Shown: positions 9,283 to 21,412 of the stretch, in pieces | Position numbering within the stretch: the stretch's first letter is position 1 | Layout of the letters: each line of letters begins with the position of its first letter | Origin: Neostapfia colusana | Taxonomy: Eukaryota; Streptophyta; Magnoliopsida; Poales; Poaceae | NCBI GenBank assembly: GCA_030760725.1 | Contig: JASWHV010000004.1 | Coordinates: 51,117,136-51,181,135, forward strand | Direction of reading: 5' to 3' | Length of the DNA: 64,000 nt | The notes under the pieces: model-generated | Database searches by the model: none | Told to the model about the DNA's origin: nothing | The model's input: the letters and a program-made list of their open reading frames with translations, nothing else | Translations under genes and position numbers: made by a program

Positions 9283-12200
9283 TGTGAGGACCCCGTCGTC
9301 CCGATCACTCACGGGGACGGGGCACCTCGCCCGGGGACCGCATTGGGTGGTGCCGTGCGATGCGGCACCCAACAGCACACATAATAAAGCATCATATTAC
9401 ATAAAATAAGCGGAAGCTTACAAAGTGTTGATTTTACAAATACTTCTCAAAATAAACTACAGCGGAAGACTATTACAACTCACGTCTCATACCTATGCTA
9501 AGCAACAGAGAAGGTGTCCAGCCCGCGGACCCTTCTCGCTAGCAACACTGTCATAATAGCAGTGGCAGGGGTTACCATGAATTCACCACTCGGGGAGCTC
9601 CGAGTCTCATCAGGCACCCGTACATCTCAGCGTACAGTTATTACCTGCAGAACAACTTGTGCAGTATCTGTGGGCATGAAGCTCAGCAAGACTGACCCGT
9701 CACCCTAGCCATGAAACTCTACATGATAGAAATAGAGGGCTGATTACAGAGGTTTGCACAAACGTTGAATTTGAGCTAACGGAAAGTCCTTACTTCAAGT
9801 TTTAAGCAACTTTTATAACCCTCGCGCAACTTTCATCGAGACTCCACAATCAAACAAGAAACGCTTCATCTTGATGCCACTTGCCCGAGGTGAAAGTAAC
9901 TTTAGTAAGCTATCCTAGACTCATACTGACCTTGCGCCATTACCGTCGAGACTCCACAATCAAACAAGAAACGCTTTGCCTCAACGCTACTAGCCCAAGG
10001 TGGAAAGTAAATTTAGTGAAGTATTGATATTTCCTCATCTCCATTATGAGGATTACTCACGAAGCATATTAAACGTTTCCCAGTTTATTACTACGTCACG
10101 ACTCAGTGTACAAGTATGCTCACTACCGCGAGCGACGGTGATTGCAATCAAAAACACCCGGCTGACACGACACGTACGCCCGTACTCGACGTTGCACACA
10201 GCAACCGTCACTGACGCCGTACGTGGCAACCTTTTACACGACACCCAAATGTCGAACCGGTCCCACCGACTGGGATTAAGTCTCTCTATGGCAAACCCTC
10301 GTAGAGCTGACTTCTCTATCCTTTCAGCATCGGCATCAGACGGTGAGGTATACCTCGACACCCAGGTTAACATGTTACATTGGTTTCCTGGGTCCCAAAT
10401 TGCCAGTATGCATCCGGTACACATCTCAAACTTGTCCAGCGGGGCCGCACACGAGAACGGGCTTTAATCGACTCAGACATAGACTAGGCTCACAGGACCA
10501 CGTCCTTGACCTTCCATCCACTGCCCGGTCTTCATTCCCAACTATGAGGATCAATTCCCAACTCTTCCGATTGATCCCCCTTAACCCCGTTTCACGAGTA
10601 GGAATCTGCCTACTCGAGTTATGCCTATTTTAGTCCACTTTTTGTTGAGATCAGCAGTTATAATTAATTGATAACATAACATATCCTACATTAAACTCCA
10701 GGGTTTTCTGGTTCATGCATTTGGAGTTTCATACCATCTAGACGTAATGCAATAAATATAATACTAGACATATGAAGTGAATACAAATAAAAACTTGTAA
10801 ATTTGATGCAAACCGGGGCTTGCCTTTGTTTTGCAGGTGACTTTTATATATATGCAGTTAGTGAAGACCACTTGACTTGATCCCTTGCCTTGTTTCCTTG
10901 ATCTCTACTCCAATGACTTCAAGTCCTCCACGTAGATACTACACGTGATGAATATGCATGTTGTTTAATTGTAAAGACTTTGCTACAAGTCCTAATAACA
11001 AGTTTTCAAAAACTGGAACTCTGTTTAAGAATTTAAAATGACACTGGTGCTAGTGGTTTAGGTTTGGATCTAAACACATGATTAAATGCTAAGTGGTTTT
11101 CCCCCTCTTCTATATTGATCACCTAAAGAGGTTAAAAATCACAGGGGTGATCCAGGGCTCCAATGGAGATGAGAATTTTCATGTGAGTTTCTTGTCACAA
11201 TAAAGTCCTCTGGACCAAAAATTAGCACTTTTCATTGAGTGGTTTGTTCAGAATAATTTTCTAAGCAATTAAGCAAAGAAGAATTAATTCTGAGATCACA
11301 CCCATGTTCATGCAAAAATTAGTGAACTACAATTTCAATTATAGCTCATAGAGTTTGCATGAATTTTCCTAGCATTTTTGTAGCTAAGAACTGCCCAGAA
11401 CTGAACTTCCAAGTTTTGGAAATTCTCTGAAGATGTTTCTGTATTATTTGAATACAGCATCTTCAAATCTAAATTTCCCTGGTCAAATCAGCTCCAATTG
11501 AGATGAAACTTTTACAGGGGTTCACTAACATCCTATAGACTATTCTGGCAAAATTTGAGGAATTTTGGATTAACCAAACTCCCTCTAAAATTCTTTTTCT
11601 AAAAAGCTTTAAAGAATTTTACAGAATTAAATAAAGGGTTTCATACAAATTGGGTTCTACATTTGGATAGTACTCTATCAGAGGAATCCAACAAAATTTG
11701 TTTCACAATTGTTGGATTCTCCTACCCAAAGTTGTAGCTATTCAAAGTTTGAACTGAAAACTGAAATTCCCCAAAATGTTCAAATACTGGCTGTGGGTCC
11801 AGGGGACAGGTGTCACTCGTCGGGGCAAGCCACACGAGGCTACTGGGTATTTCCCGCGCGGCCAGATCCCCGCGCCACAGTCGATCCAAAAATTGAAAAA
11901 CCGTCGCTGACAGGCGGGACCCGCCAGGTCATCTTCTACCTTCGGCCCCCCCCGCGCCCGCGCGCCGCCGGGCTCGCCGGAGTTCGGCGGATTCCGGTCT
12001 CTCGGCCATCCCCCGAGCCCTCCCACGCAGCTAGGGCCTAATTTCACGTGCTGAACAAGATGGAACCCTCTTCCCCGACCGGCGATGGCTCTAACCTAGC
12101 TGGCCACGGCGCGGCGGCTCTGGACCAGTTCGGCAACGTCGCCCGGTCATCCTAGCCTGCCCAGACCTCGGTGGAACGGCGCTACAGCACCAGTGGACGC

Positions 12201-13603
12201 CAGGGAGGATCGTCCGGGTGGTGAAGCAGCCTGCAAATGGCCCTAACCTAGCTCTCATCGGGAGCCCAAACCGCCCCACCATAACCGCCGTGGAAAAAGT
12301 GTGAAATACGTCGTGCACAATGGTTTTCAGGCGTTGGTTGCAAAAGGCCAAATGATCGCCGGCTAGCCCAGCTCGTGTGTGCAAGATTTGACAAGCTACA
12401 GAGCATTGGAGAGCGAGAATTTTGGCGGCGATTACCGGATGCTCTGTTTGAGGTCGACGGGACAAAATCTCCAAATTGGCCGCCGATCCTCCACGGTTTG
12501 CTCCAGGCTTTGGAGGAGAGCAGCAGCACGATGGCGCGCTCCTGTGGCCGGGCTTGCTCGGACGTGACAACCCTTGTGGAAGGCTGCCCGCGTGCGCCCG
12601 GTCGTCGGCTGGCTGTGGTTCGCCGCGGGTGAGGCGTTTAACGCTCGAAACCCACCACGGATGGCTAGCTCTCGCGCTCAGAAGGTGCGGAACGATGGCA
12701 CAGCGTCGTTGTGCAGCTCGGGGAGGCGCTGTGGCGCGGTTTAGCCGGCTCCCGATGGCTTTCCAGAGGAGCGGCGAGCTCGGTTTTTTTGGGAGAACGC
12801 GCGTGTGAGGAGGAGGAACACCCGTGGTCACCTTGTCAACGCGGGAGGAATCACGTGGAGAGGCGCCGCCGACTCCCGTGCTCCAGCGGCCCGGGCGAAG
12901 AGCAGGAGGTGGAGCCTTGGGCGAAGGGGGCGGCCGCTCGGTGTCGCCCGCGGGTGAAACCCCGGTGGAGTGAGGAACAGAGAAAAAGACTTAAGGGTTA
13001 AGTCTACTCTCTCCTATGACATGTGGGCCCCACAATTCAGTACCTCTTTTCCTCAAAATATCTCCAAAGTTTGACAATTATCCAACCCAAATGTTTGAAA
13101 GTTGGAAACTGAGATCATTTGAATAGTTTGGATAAATTCCAAGCCAATTCAAATGTTTATTTGAATTCTTTGCACATTTGACTCCATTTGGAAAAATGGG
13201 CAGCAAATCTTTTCAAAAATTAATGAAACTTTGCCTACCCACTAATTTGGACCTAAGGAATTCAAATATGCAATTTGATTCTTTTGTTAGCTGCTGCAAA
13301 CAAGAGTTTGAAAACAACAGTTTTGAATTCCCATTGTGTCCTTCCCTCATTTGAAGTTTGAGTTTAACATTTAGCTCCAACTCTTATTTTTAAACCCTCC
13401 CATTGCACTTGAGTTCTTCATTTCTGTGGTTTTAATCCACATGAGGTCCATCCATGCAGTAACCCTAAGTTTGTTTAGAAGAAATCTCACCTATGTTATC
13501 ATATGTGGGAAAAAGTTTCAACTAAGCCCCTTTTTCATACACATGACTCCAACATTTATACAAACTCATGTTTCTTTGTATTCACATTTTTGGGACCTTT
13601 ACA
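9283..13603 (-). repeat. Element B 5' LTR, complete, 4321 bp
   Basis: Runs from tgtgaggacc, beside the PBS, to gggacctttaca. Positions 10657-13603 match the left LTR. Positions 9283-10240 match the fragment B' at 60050-61003. It has a GC-rich core at about 11790-13010. A tttatatatat stretch at 10843-10853 (also near 187-197) could act as a TATA element on the minus strand, but this is uncertain. Open frames such as 12091-12831 minus lie in the GC-rich core and are not supported as genes. Confidence 0.92.
9836..10020. repeat. 110-bp imperfect tandem duplication in the B-family LTR
   Basis: The phrase tcgagactccacaatcaaac begins at 9836 and again at 9946, a period of 110 bp, with similar downstream sequence. 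The same pair occurs in fragment B' at about 60596 and 60706. The duplication therefore belongs to the family and predates both insertions. Confidence 0.8.
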
Positions 13604-15756
13604 GTTTGGGTGTGTGTTTAAGCACTATCATCAAGTGATGAGTGGGGTTTCATCACTTGGGTGGGGATCAACTACTGAGGTTGAACAGGACATAATGATC
13701 CAGGGCTCCAATGGATCTGGAGATTTTCTTGTGAGTTCCTTGTCACAAGAAAGTCCTCTGGACCAAAATTCAGAATGTTTCACTGATTAGGTCACCCAGA
13801 ACGATTCCCTAAGAATTTAGGCATAAAGGAATTAATTCTGATTAAGCTTGCACTTTCATGCAAACCCAAGTGAACTACAATTTCATACACAGCATAGGGA
13901 GCATGCATGAATTTTCCTAGGATTTTTGGAGCTAAGGAATGGCTAGAACTGAATTTCCAAGTTTTGGAAATTCTCTGAAAATGTTTCTGTATTTATTTGA
14001 ATACAGAAACTTGGAATTAGAATTACCCTAACTAAATCAACTCCAAATGAGCTGAAACTTTTACAGGAGTCTCTTACTATCCCCAGGAATATCCTGGCAA
14101 AATTTAGGGAATTTTGGATGAACCGAACTCCCTCTAAAATTCTTTTGCTGAAATGCTTTAAAGAATTTTCCAGAATTTTCTATTGGTTTTCATGAAAATT
14201 GGGTTGTATATTTGGATAGAGATTTTTATCCTTAATCCAACCCAATTTGAATAACTAAATTTGGATCTTCCTAGCAAAAGTTATGAGATTCTAAAGTTTT
14301 AACTAAATCTGGAATTCAAATTAATTCGGGAAAAGTTCAAACCCTGCGGGTGGGTGCAGGGGACCACGTGTCATGCGCTGGGAACGATAACACGGGGCCA
14401 CAGTATCCTTTCCCGCGCTGTCGCAAAGGATCCGACTCCGCAGGAAATCCCGGCCGGTCCTCCCCTCACTGACAGTGGGCCTGACGCCTTCGTCTTCTAC
14501 CTCTGGACGCCCGCGCGACCCCGCCGCCGGAGTTCGCCGGAGAGCATCAGAATCCAACTTCCCGGCTGCCTCTCGGCCTGCTACTCGCTGCCTAGGGGTT
14601 TTCGGGTACGAGGAACTCATCTAGGGGGTCAGCCCACGCTCTAGGAGCCCGGGACCAGGTCGGCGGCGTGCAACGGCATCGGTGGAGCTTCGGTGCCGAT
14701 GACCGATCGCTTCAGCCCACAAAAACCCCAAGGGATCGGCTCTACAGCATCAGTGACGCCTAAAGAAACTCGACATGGCCACAAATTAGCTCAGGAACGA
14801 TGGCTACTAGGACTTCACCAAGCACCCGATCGTTCCCGCCATGGCTGCCGAAGCAAGAGCTTGAAATTAGGTGCAACCGCTCAATTCTAAGCTAGGGTTG
14901 CGAAGGAAAAAGGTTCCCTATCCATTCTAGCTCCTGATTGTGCAAAATGAGCAGCTTTAACAGCAAATTGAGTGTTAATTTCAACAATTCTTACCCGCGG
15001 GTAGGTTTTCCTCTTCCGAGGGAAAAACATGAAATTCCGAAGCTACGTCGCACGGATTGCTCTGAAATTTGGAGAGGAGCAGCGCAGGGAGTTGGCGCAC
15101 CTTGGGGTGCTCTCGTTCAGTCGTGAAACTGGCCGGTGTGAGCTGCCCACGAGAGCCCGACGTCGGTTTCCACCGGTTGCACCTCGGCTTCTATGCTGAT
15201 CCTCAAAATACGGCCGACAGGAGCCCCAAACGCCGAAGCTGAGCTGGGAAACTCTTGTGCACGCGCTGGCGCTCCTTTTTCGAGTTGATCGCTTGAGCAG
15301 TCGGGGAGCGATTCCGGATTAGGATCGCTGAGAACGGACGCGGCGCCGGCGGCTGTTGTTTGGGCGCGAGAGCAGACGAAGGCCACGGGTACGAGTGAGA
15401 GGCTTCATGTTTGCTTTGGTGGGAGAGATAAGCGCCGGGTGCACCGCCTCTGGCGCCCGCGCGTGGGGGGGGGGAGCTCGAGCAGGAGGTGGCGGTAGCA
15501 GCTTCTCGGTGGCGCCCCCGTGGACTGTTCGGTTGAACCGATAGCAGAGGCTGAAGACTTAGTCAGTAAGCTTAATCTCCCCTCTCAATGACAATTGGGG
15601 CCCACAGCCCCTCTCTGCACCAAAAGATCTCCAAATTTTGAGCCATTGCAAATTCAGGTATGAGGGATCCAAATTCAAAAGCCATTTTGCCATTTGACAA
15701 TTTGTGCCACAGATTCAAATTTAAATATAAATTTGGATGATATTCCTATCAAAGCA
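13604..15756 (-). repeat. Family E LTR, left fragment (split by B and D)
   Basis: Diverged relative of the B-family LTR. It shares phrases such as gatccagggctccaatgga (near 13699) and the stretch around 13900-14200 that corresponds to about 700-960, but has a different GC-rich core (about 14340-15550). It starts exactly where B ends and stops at the aagca target site of D (15752-15756); the remainder is at 38782-39090. No coding evidence is seen; open frames at 14321-14620 and 15117-15386 lie in the GC-rich core. Confidence 0.8.
15752..15756. repeat. Target-site duplication of element D (left copy)
   Basis: aagca here and again at 38777-38781, immediately outside the two ends of D. This confirms a single insertion event into the E LTR. 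Confidence 0.93.
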
Positions 15757-17380
15757 TGTCACACCCGGTTTCTCCGAAGAACAACCGAATGAATATCACA
15801 TGTATGCCAGGATCATTTTCTCATACATGTGATGACAAATAGTGAAGCATCATTTATTACAAGCCAGGTGTCGAATATAAATAAGTCTTACATAGCATAT
15901 GTCTCGACGGACGATAATAAGTTCATCATAAGTAAATAAACTAGCAGCGGAATATTATTCTTGTGGGCTCCGTCATAGGCGTTGCCCGGGGGACTCCATG
16001 AACCTAGAAACCCCCTTCGGGTCCAAAGTCTTGATCATTAAACACCACTTCATTACCTTGACATGAGCAGCAATATAAACCAACAAATATGCAAGGTTGA
16101 GTACCGATGGTACTCAGCAAGTGTGGGAAAGTTATGTCATGCATGGCTAGAACAAGAAGAGGTTGAACTCATGGTTAAAGCACTACCCAATTATTGCCTA
16201 CCACCTTAGCTTATTAAGCACCTACATTTCTACACAGGTGAAATGGTCCCAATCTCCCATCCCATCATCATAATCAAATAACCATAACATCATTTCCAAT
16301 GTTAAGCTCCCCGCTTAACATCCACAACTTCCAAAGCCATCATCCCCTAATCATGAATAAGTCCAAGCCGCTCTTGACCGTGAGCACGGCTGTCATGACA
16401 GTTTTGACTCTGCAGAGTTTGCACCACTGTACCCACATGTAGTGATTTCATCCCCCATTGCCGGGTGGACTAAAAGAACCTCCATTATGCCAGTGGCCAC
16501 GAACCACATTCACACTTCCCAGGTGTGTAGCCAGGAGATCACTACGAAGCCTTTACAAAGGGATTCCCGACGAGCATGGGCCCACTGAGGTTTCACCCCT
16601 AACAGCATAAAAGAGCCCCCAACCCTGCTGCAGTGGCCCCCTCTTGAGCCTTGCGGTTCATATGGTAGTCCAGCTGACACCTACTCCCCGCACCATCCAA
16701 CACACCCATACTACGCCGGGGATACACCTAATTAATTGGTCAAGCTGCCCCATCTCAGCATGTGATTGGGACGGTAAAGCCAGGTTACATGCTCCATGAA
16801 CCGGTCCTTAGGATCCATGCAAGTACTAAACACAAACCCGAGTCTCGTGCACCCAGCACCAACCAAATCATCCAACTTGCCTCGATCCCTACCTCTACAT
16901 AACTCATAATATCTCATTCAAGAGTAAGGTAAACAAATTGATGATCTCATATCCCAATTATCCCATCCTAAGCATGGCTAAGCATAAGCATATAAATAAA
17001 TGACATGATAAAATAAATCCCAACCCAAGCTACAAGGAAACAAGGTAATGCAATTCTAGGGAAACTTCCTAGCATGGGTTTCATATTTCAATTGACAATG
17101 CAAATAATTCTATCTACACATCCTAGCATAGGATCAAAGTTCTCAAGGACACTTGCCTTCTTCCTGCTGCTCTGGGAATGGGTAGTCCTGATCTTGGAAA
17201 GGAAGAACTTGCTCTGGAGCAGGTTCTACTCATACCATCACACATAGCAAAAGAAAACAACAATCCATAAGACATAGTTCACACTTCCACTTCATACAAA
17301 CCACACATTCACATTTATGAAAACCATTCACATTTCTATGTGTTGTGGTTACTCTATGTGTGTTGATTTTGGGCTTACAT
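15757..17380 (-). repeat. Element D 3' LTR, first part
   Basis: Aligns with 35348-36970 of the 5' LTR and begins TGTCACACCCGG. It is interrupted at 17380 by element C. The recurring frame at 16732-16917 (also 36323-36508) appears in both LTRs and is not taken as a gene. No gene is seen in it. Confidence 0.92.
17376..17380. repeat. Target-site duplication of element C (left copy)
   Basis: tacat at 17376-17380 and 28285-28289 brackets element C. The empty site is visible in the other D LTR near 36966-36972 (gggcttacatgcac). Confidence 0.95.
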
Positions 17381-17530
17381 TGTGACACCCTCATCTCGGG
17401 TGTCAGCATATGTTCATGTTTTATGAAGAAGAAAAACATTTTAAGAAAAGAAGGAACAGAGACAAGTATCAAAAGGATGGCCAACAAAGCTCTCCGAGAG
17501 CACCTAAGGCAATTTCCACGGCCAGCAGAC

Positions 17531-18033
17531 CACGTGGCGTGTTCGGAGCTCATCCCCGAGAAATTGGGAGAGGTCCGCCTCTAAGCTGGCTACGTGGCAG
17601 GCTCGGGGGTCATCTCCGCGATTGGAAAGAGGTCCGACCCTGTGGGACACGTGTTGCCCGTGGAGCTAGCCTCTACGGAAGAAGCAAAGGCATTTTTCAT
17701 GGGACACATGTCACCTTCTGAGCTAGTCCTCGTGGAACTCAGGGGACCAGTCGCACGGGATACGTGTTGATCTCGGAACCCATCTCCGAGAAGTCTGGAT
17801 CTATTGAACACGTGTCGCCACCGGAGCTTATCTCCGGAGGTCCGTCGCTGCTGGACATGTGTCGACCTCGGGGCATGTCCCTGAGAGAAGGAAAGGCAAA
17901 AAGACTGGCACCCACACGTGGCGCGCACGGAGCTCACCTCCGAAGGAGAGGGGGGGTCTCGATTGATTGACACGCGGCACAACCGGAGCTCGTCTCTGCG
18001 GACGAGGAGTTACCAGGCCCCGAAGGACACGTG
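17531..18033 (+). promoter_or_regulatory. CACGTG-rich repeat block in element C 5' LTR
   Basis: Exact CACGTG occurs at 17531, 17648, 17809, 17915 and 18028. Between them lie degenerate versions (ACACATGTC, ATACGTGTT, ACATGTGTC) in repeated modules with GGAGCT...CTCCG inverted segments. The block lies just upstream of the TATA box. CACGTG and ACGTGTC are plant G-box/ABRE core sequences bound by bZIP and bHLH factors; an enhancer role is inferred. Confidence 0.7.
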
Positions 18034-18193
18034 GAGCTTCCTGAGCTCATCATCATGGAGGTAGCGAGTTCTGGAGCGGTTTTTACGCATAAAGATACCG
18101 GTACGCAACAGAAACCGATTTAAATTCCACGATGTTACCAAAGATAAGATGTTAGGATCCAACAAAGATCTGAATAAGACTCTTATTCGGGAT

Positions 18194-18232
18194 CCAATCA
18201 GATTAGGACTCTTCTCTTCCCGATTATAAATA
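18194..18232 (+). promoter_or_regulatory. Element C 5' LTR promoter (CCAAT and TATAAATA)
   Basis: CCAAT at 18194-18198 lies about 30 bp upstream of TATAAATA at 18225-18232. The TATA box is conserved in all three C-family LTRs here (26127-26134 and 58539-58546). Transcription would start about 25-30 bp further on. Confidence 0.8.
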
Positions 18233-20362
18233 GAACCCAAAACCTCTGGCTGAAACCACAAACTTCTCTTTCAAATCCTGAGCCGACGACTTAGAGCCCT
18301 AGCCCTAACTCGCCAAGCAAAACATCGCCAAAGCGCAACAAGGGAGATCATCGGAGGAGAACCAAGCGGTCTGAGGAGGACCCCGAAGACAAGAAGAGCG
18401 TGAGGTAGGACATCAATACCACCTTACGACATCATTGTGTTCATCTCTTTGCATCTGTTCTTCAATTCCTTTCGAACAAAAGCCTTCTCGTGGGCAGATC
18501 ACTCGATGATTAGTTTGATCTAAAGACAAGATCATCGCCACGCCACCTTTGATCCGAACACCTCTGCCCATGCAAGCCAAGAAAGAACACGTACAGATCA
18601 ATCTAATGAAACTAATCATAGGATAGCATGCATGTGCATCATCGCATCTAGTTTAGGGTTTGTGCATGATATTGATTGCTGTGAATCTTGTATGCACGTG
18701 AATCCTACATAGCAGAACAAGCTCAGGAAGCTGTCTACGACGAACTGCAGCAACAGGGTTTTGAGAATCAAGAACAACCGGAACCACAAGAACAAGGCAA
18801 GTGCTCCTTGACCATGCTGATCCTATGTTTTGAGTAAAACTATTTTGTTTTGCGAAAAGGTGTGTGTGCTGAGTCAAACATGATGGGAAACCTTTTTATA
18901 GGAGTTTACTAGTTTTGGTTAAACCACCCTTGTCGCCAGGGAAGTTTATGAGTCGGGTATGGTTTTTGTTTTTATGCTTCGCTGAGTCCATGGGATGGGG
19001 AAGCGAGATAGATGTGTCGAGCTAACTGCACTCGTACTGATAATAAGTAACTGATGAGGTTAAATGAACATGGATCGGAGGGAGATCTAGGCAAGCTTGG
19101 GTTTGTGAATGAGGTAGCATGAGATGGTGGCTTTACTTGCCATAGATCTAAGGACCGGTTCATGCACGCACATGCCAGGATAACAGTGCCACCACAAGGC
19201 CAAGTATGGGTGCGGCTTAGCTGAGTAATTAGGTACGTTGCTAGAGTGTTATGGACTGTGGAAGGCGCGGGGAATGGGAGTCGAGTGAGGACTGCCCTGG
19301 GAACTGCATGGCACAAGAGGGGGCCGTGGGTGGGAGAATTGGAGACTCTAGCCTGCCGGTGAAACCTTAGTGAGTCCATACATCTAGTAACCCCTTTGTA
19401 AAGGCTATTTTGTGATCTCTTGACCATACACCGACGGTTGTGTACTGGTATAATGGAGGTTCTGCAGTCGCCGATGGGTGACGAAATCACAAACTTGTGG
19501 GTAAAGAGGTGCAAACTCTGCAGAGTTATTAAAACTATCATGATAGCCGAGCTTACGGTCACGAGCACCTGGCTAAACTGCCATGATTAGATGGGATGGT
19601 TACTGGGATGGTTATTGGGAAGGTTTTTGGTTATGGTTATTGGTTATGGTTTGGTTTGGGACTGTTGAGTTCGGGAGGTGAGATGGGTGTATGACTGATG
19701 AGTCATATGAGATTGGTCTCGGTGCGAGACGAGGTTGTTTCATGAGGTGAGATGGTAGCGAATACGAGGAGGTATTCGTGAGTATGTGTAAAGAATTGGT
19801 TAATGTTTGGATGGAACATGGAAAGCGATGGAGGTATGTTGGTAATTTAATACATGCTGGGATTGCATTCATCTAAAGTTAAGTTGCTGTTTTATCATGG
19901 TTTTATAAATCTGCTTTTCTGCAAATAAGCCTTTTTATACCTACCTTGTTTATGAGCTGCATATCATGTGTTTTCCCGCACTTGCTGAGTACATCATTGT
20001 ACTCAAACTTGCATTATTATTTCTTCATCAACAGCAAGAGAAGGCTGCTATGAAGACCGAGTAGAGCATTATGGTGTGTGATCTGTTCTCAACCTTGCCT
20101 GTGGAGGGAGTAGAGATGGAGCCACTTCTGCTTAGTTTTGCTTCCGCATTTAAATAAAGATTTCCGCTGTGTAGAAATAAAGACTTCCGCTGTGAGCATG
20201 AGTCCAAGACTCATGAGGTGTTGTAATAAACTTTGTTATTCGTGGTAATATATAATCTGAATTCAGTTTGTGGAACGTATGTGTATGTGTGGTGAACATC
20301 CTGGGCACACATATGCATTAGTTCTCGGTTCCGTGGTTTTCCACAGAATTGAGGGCGTCACA

Positions 20363-20474
20363 GATTGGTATCAGAGCCACGGGTTGACAGTAGGTTAAAC
20401 GCCTAGATAGAAACCTTAGATTGATATTAGAATCACGGATTAACAGCAAGTTACACCCCTAAATAGAAATCACA
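20363..20474 (+). promoter_or_regulatory. Element C PBS (20366-20378) within a 56-bp tandem duplication
   Basis: TGGTATCAGAGCC starts three bases after the LTR, the initiator-Met PBS. The 56 bp from 20363 recur as a diverged copy at 20419-20474. By my alignment there are 14 differences, 11 of them transitions and 9 reading G-to-A or C-to-T in the second copy. The second PBS is degenerate and probably unusable. Confidence 0.85.
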
Positions 20475-20807
20475 GGTAGCTAAGCCACGCGGACCAAAGG
20501 AAGCATCCTAGGGTGAATAGCTTAGATTGGCCTTGAAACCACCTTGACATAGGAAACCAACCTTTAATAGGAGTTGAGTGGGCCCTTGTAATGATTATTT
20601 GTGAATATGTGCTTAGTGTGAGTGGTGGGACGTCTCAAAAATGTTGTCCATATCCACACATAAGAAGAAGGAGCTGTGAGATGTTTCAGCACTTGCTCAC
20701 ATCCTCATAAGGGCTAATATATATAGTCCAACTCACCTTGATGCATATAGTTGAAAGGACCTACCTAACCTTCTAACCTTCTATTACGATTTCGTTCTCT
20801 CTCACAG
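20475..20807 (+). other. Element C leader before gag
   Basis: About 330 bp without a recognisable gene. Unlike D and F, C has no extra leader ORF. Confidence 0.6.
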
Positions 20808-21412
20808 ATGGTGAGAGGAAACGCCAGCCGAAGGAACGTCCAGGAAGATGACCACGAGGAAGTTCCTGCCAACCCCGGAGCTGGCGAAAACAACCTAGAA
20901 AGGTTGATGGCCATGCAAAACCAGCTTATGCAAACCAAAACCCCGATCCGGCACCACCGCCACCACCACCGCCGGCTCATAACAGGTTGGGAGAGTTCAT
21001 GAGGACTCGACCACCCACCTTTGCTCAAGCAAGCGATCCAATGGAGGCCGATGATTGGTTGAAATCCATGGAGAAGAAGCTTGCCATTGTTCTGTGCAAC
21101 GACCGAGAGAAGATTCTCCTTGCGTCGCACCAACTGATGGGAGCAGCTGCTGACTGGTGGGATGCCTTGAGCAACGCCCATGCCATCCCGGAGACAATCT
21201 CTTGGACTGAGTTCAAGGAAAGTTTCCGTTCCCACTACATCCCTGTTGGCGTAATGATGCTCAAAAGGCAGGAGTTTGAAGGTCTCCGCCAAGGACAGAA
21301 AAAGTGTGAACGAATATCTCAACAAGTTCATACAACTGTCCCGGTATGCCCCCGAAGATGTCCACTCAGATCAGAGGAAGCAGTACCTGTTCATGAGAGG
21401 GTTGAACAATGA
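20808..21412 (+). pseudogene. Element C Gag, N-terminal half, frameshifted
   Basis: ATG at 20808. The first frame runs 64 codons (MVRGNASRRN...) and loses phase in a CACC-rich stretch around 20935-20990. The next frame, from 20987, gives recognisable Gag: PPTFAQASDPMEADDWLKSME, then WWDALSNA and the FRSHYIPVG region. Phase is lost again near 21290-21300, where the frame starting at 21276 takes over. Gag would form the particle shell. Two frameshifts in this half alone show the copy is dead. Confidence 0.88.

Larger units (their letters stand above)
1..13603 (-). mobile_element. Element B: near-complete Ty3/gypsy chromovirus (Tekay type), left LTR cut by window edge
   Basis: Minus-strand LTR retrotransposon. 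The 3' LTR lies at 1-2945, the interior at 2946-9282 and the 5' LTR at 9283-13603. Sequence 1-2945 repeats at 10657-13603; I counted 8 differences in the first 360 aligned bases (about 2%), so the insertion is fairly young. The interior has, in transcription order, an initiator-Met PBS, a 1.7 kb leader, gag, protease-RT-RNase H, integrase-chromodomain and a polypurine tract. Only two in-frame stop codons interrupt gag-pol. The flank at 13604 belongs to an E-family LTR, so B is nested in E. The duplicated target site would be gtttg (13604-13608), but its partner lies outside the window. Confidence 0.93.
17381..20362 (+). repeat. Element C 5' LTR, 2982 bp
   Basis: Starts TGTGACACCC after the target site and ends GGGCGTCACA before the PBS. 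The U3 part (to about 18200) is GC-rich and holds repeated CACGTG motifs. A TATA box follows at 18225, then a long transcribed part with no supported ORF. The same LTR type recurs at 25280-28284 and, partly, at 57880-60049. Confidence 0.95.

Noticed and set aside
10000..10467. Overlapping long frames on both strands (155 and 123 codons)
   Set aside because: Within the B LTR; the B' copy at about 60800-61003 does not keep them open, and both-strand overlap points to composition.
12091..12831. 246-codon minus-strand frame in the B 5' LTR
   Set aside because: GC-rich LTR core; in the other LTR copy (1439-2162) it is split into two frames, and no domain is recognisable.
16732..16917. 61-codon minus-strand frame that recurs at 36323-36508
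   Set aside because: Recurrence is explained by the two LTRs of element D; no coding signature beyond that.
20366..20378. tRNA-Met-like sequence
   Set aside because: Only the PBS complementary to the tRNA 3' end; no tRNA body is present. The same applies at 9267, 35331 and 52110.
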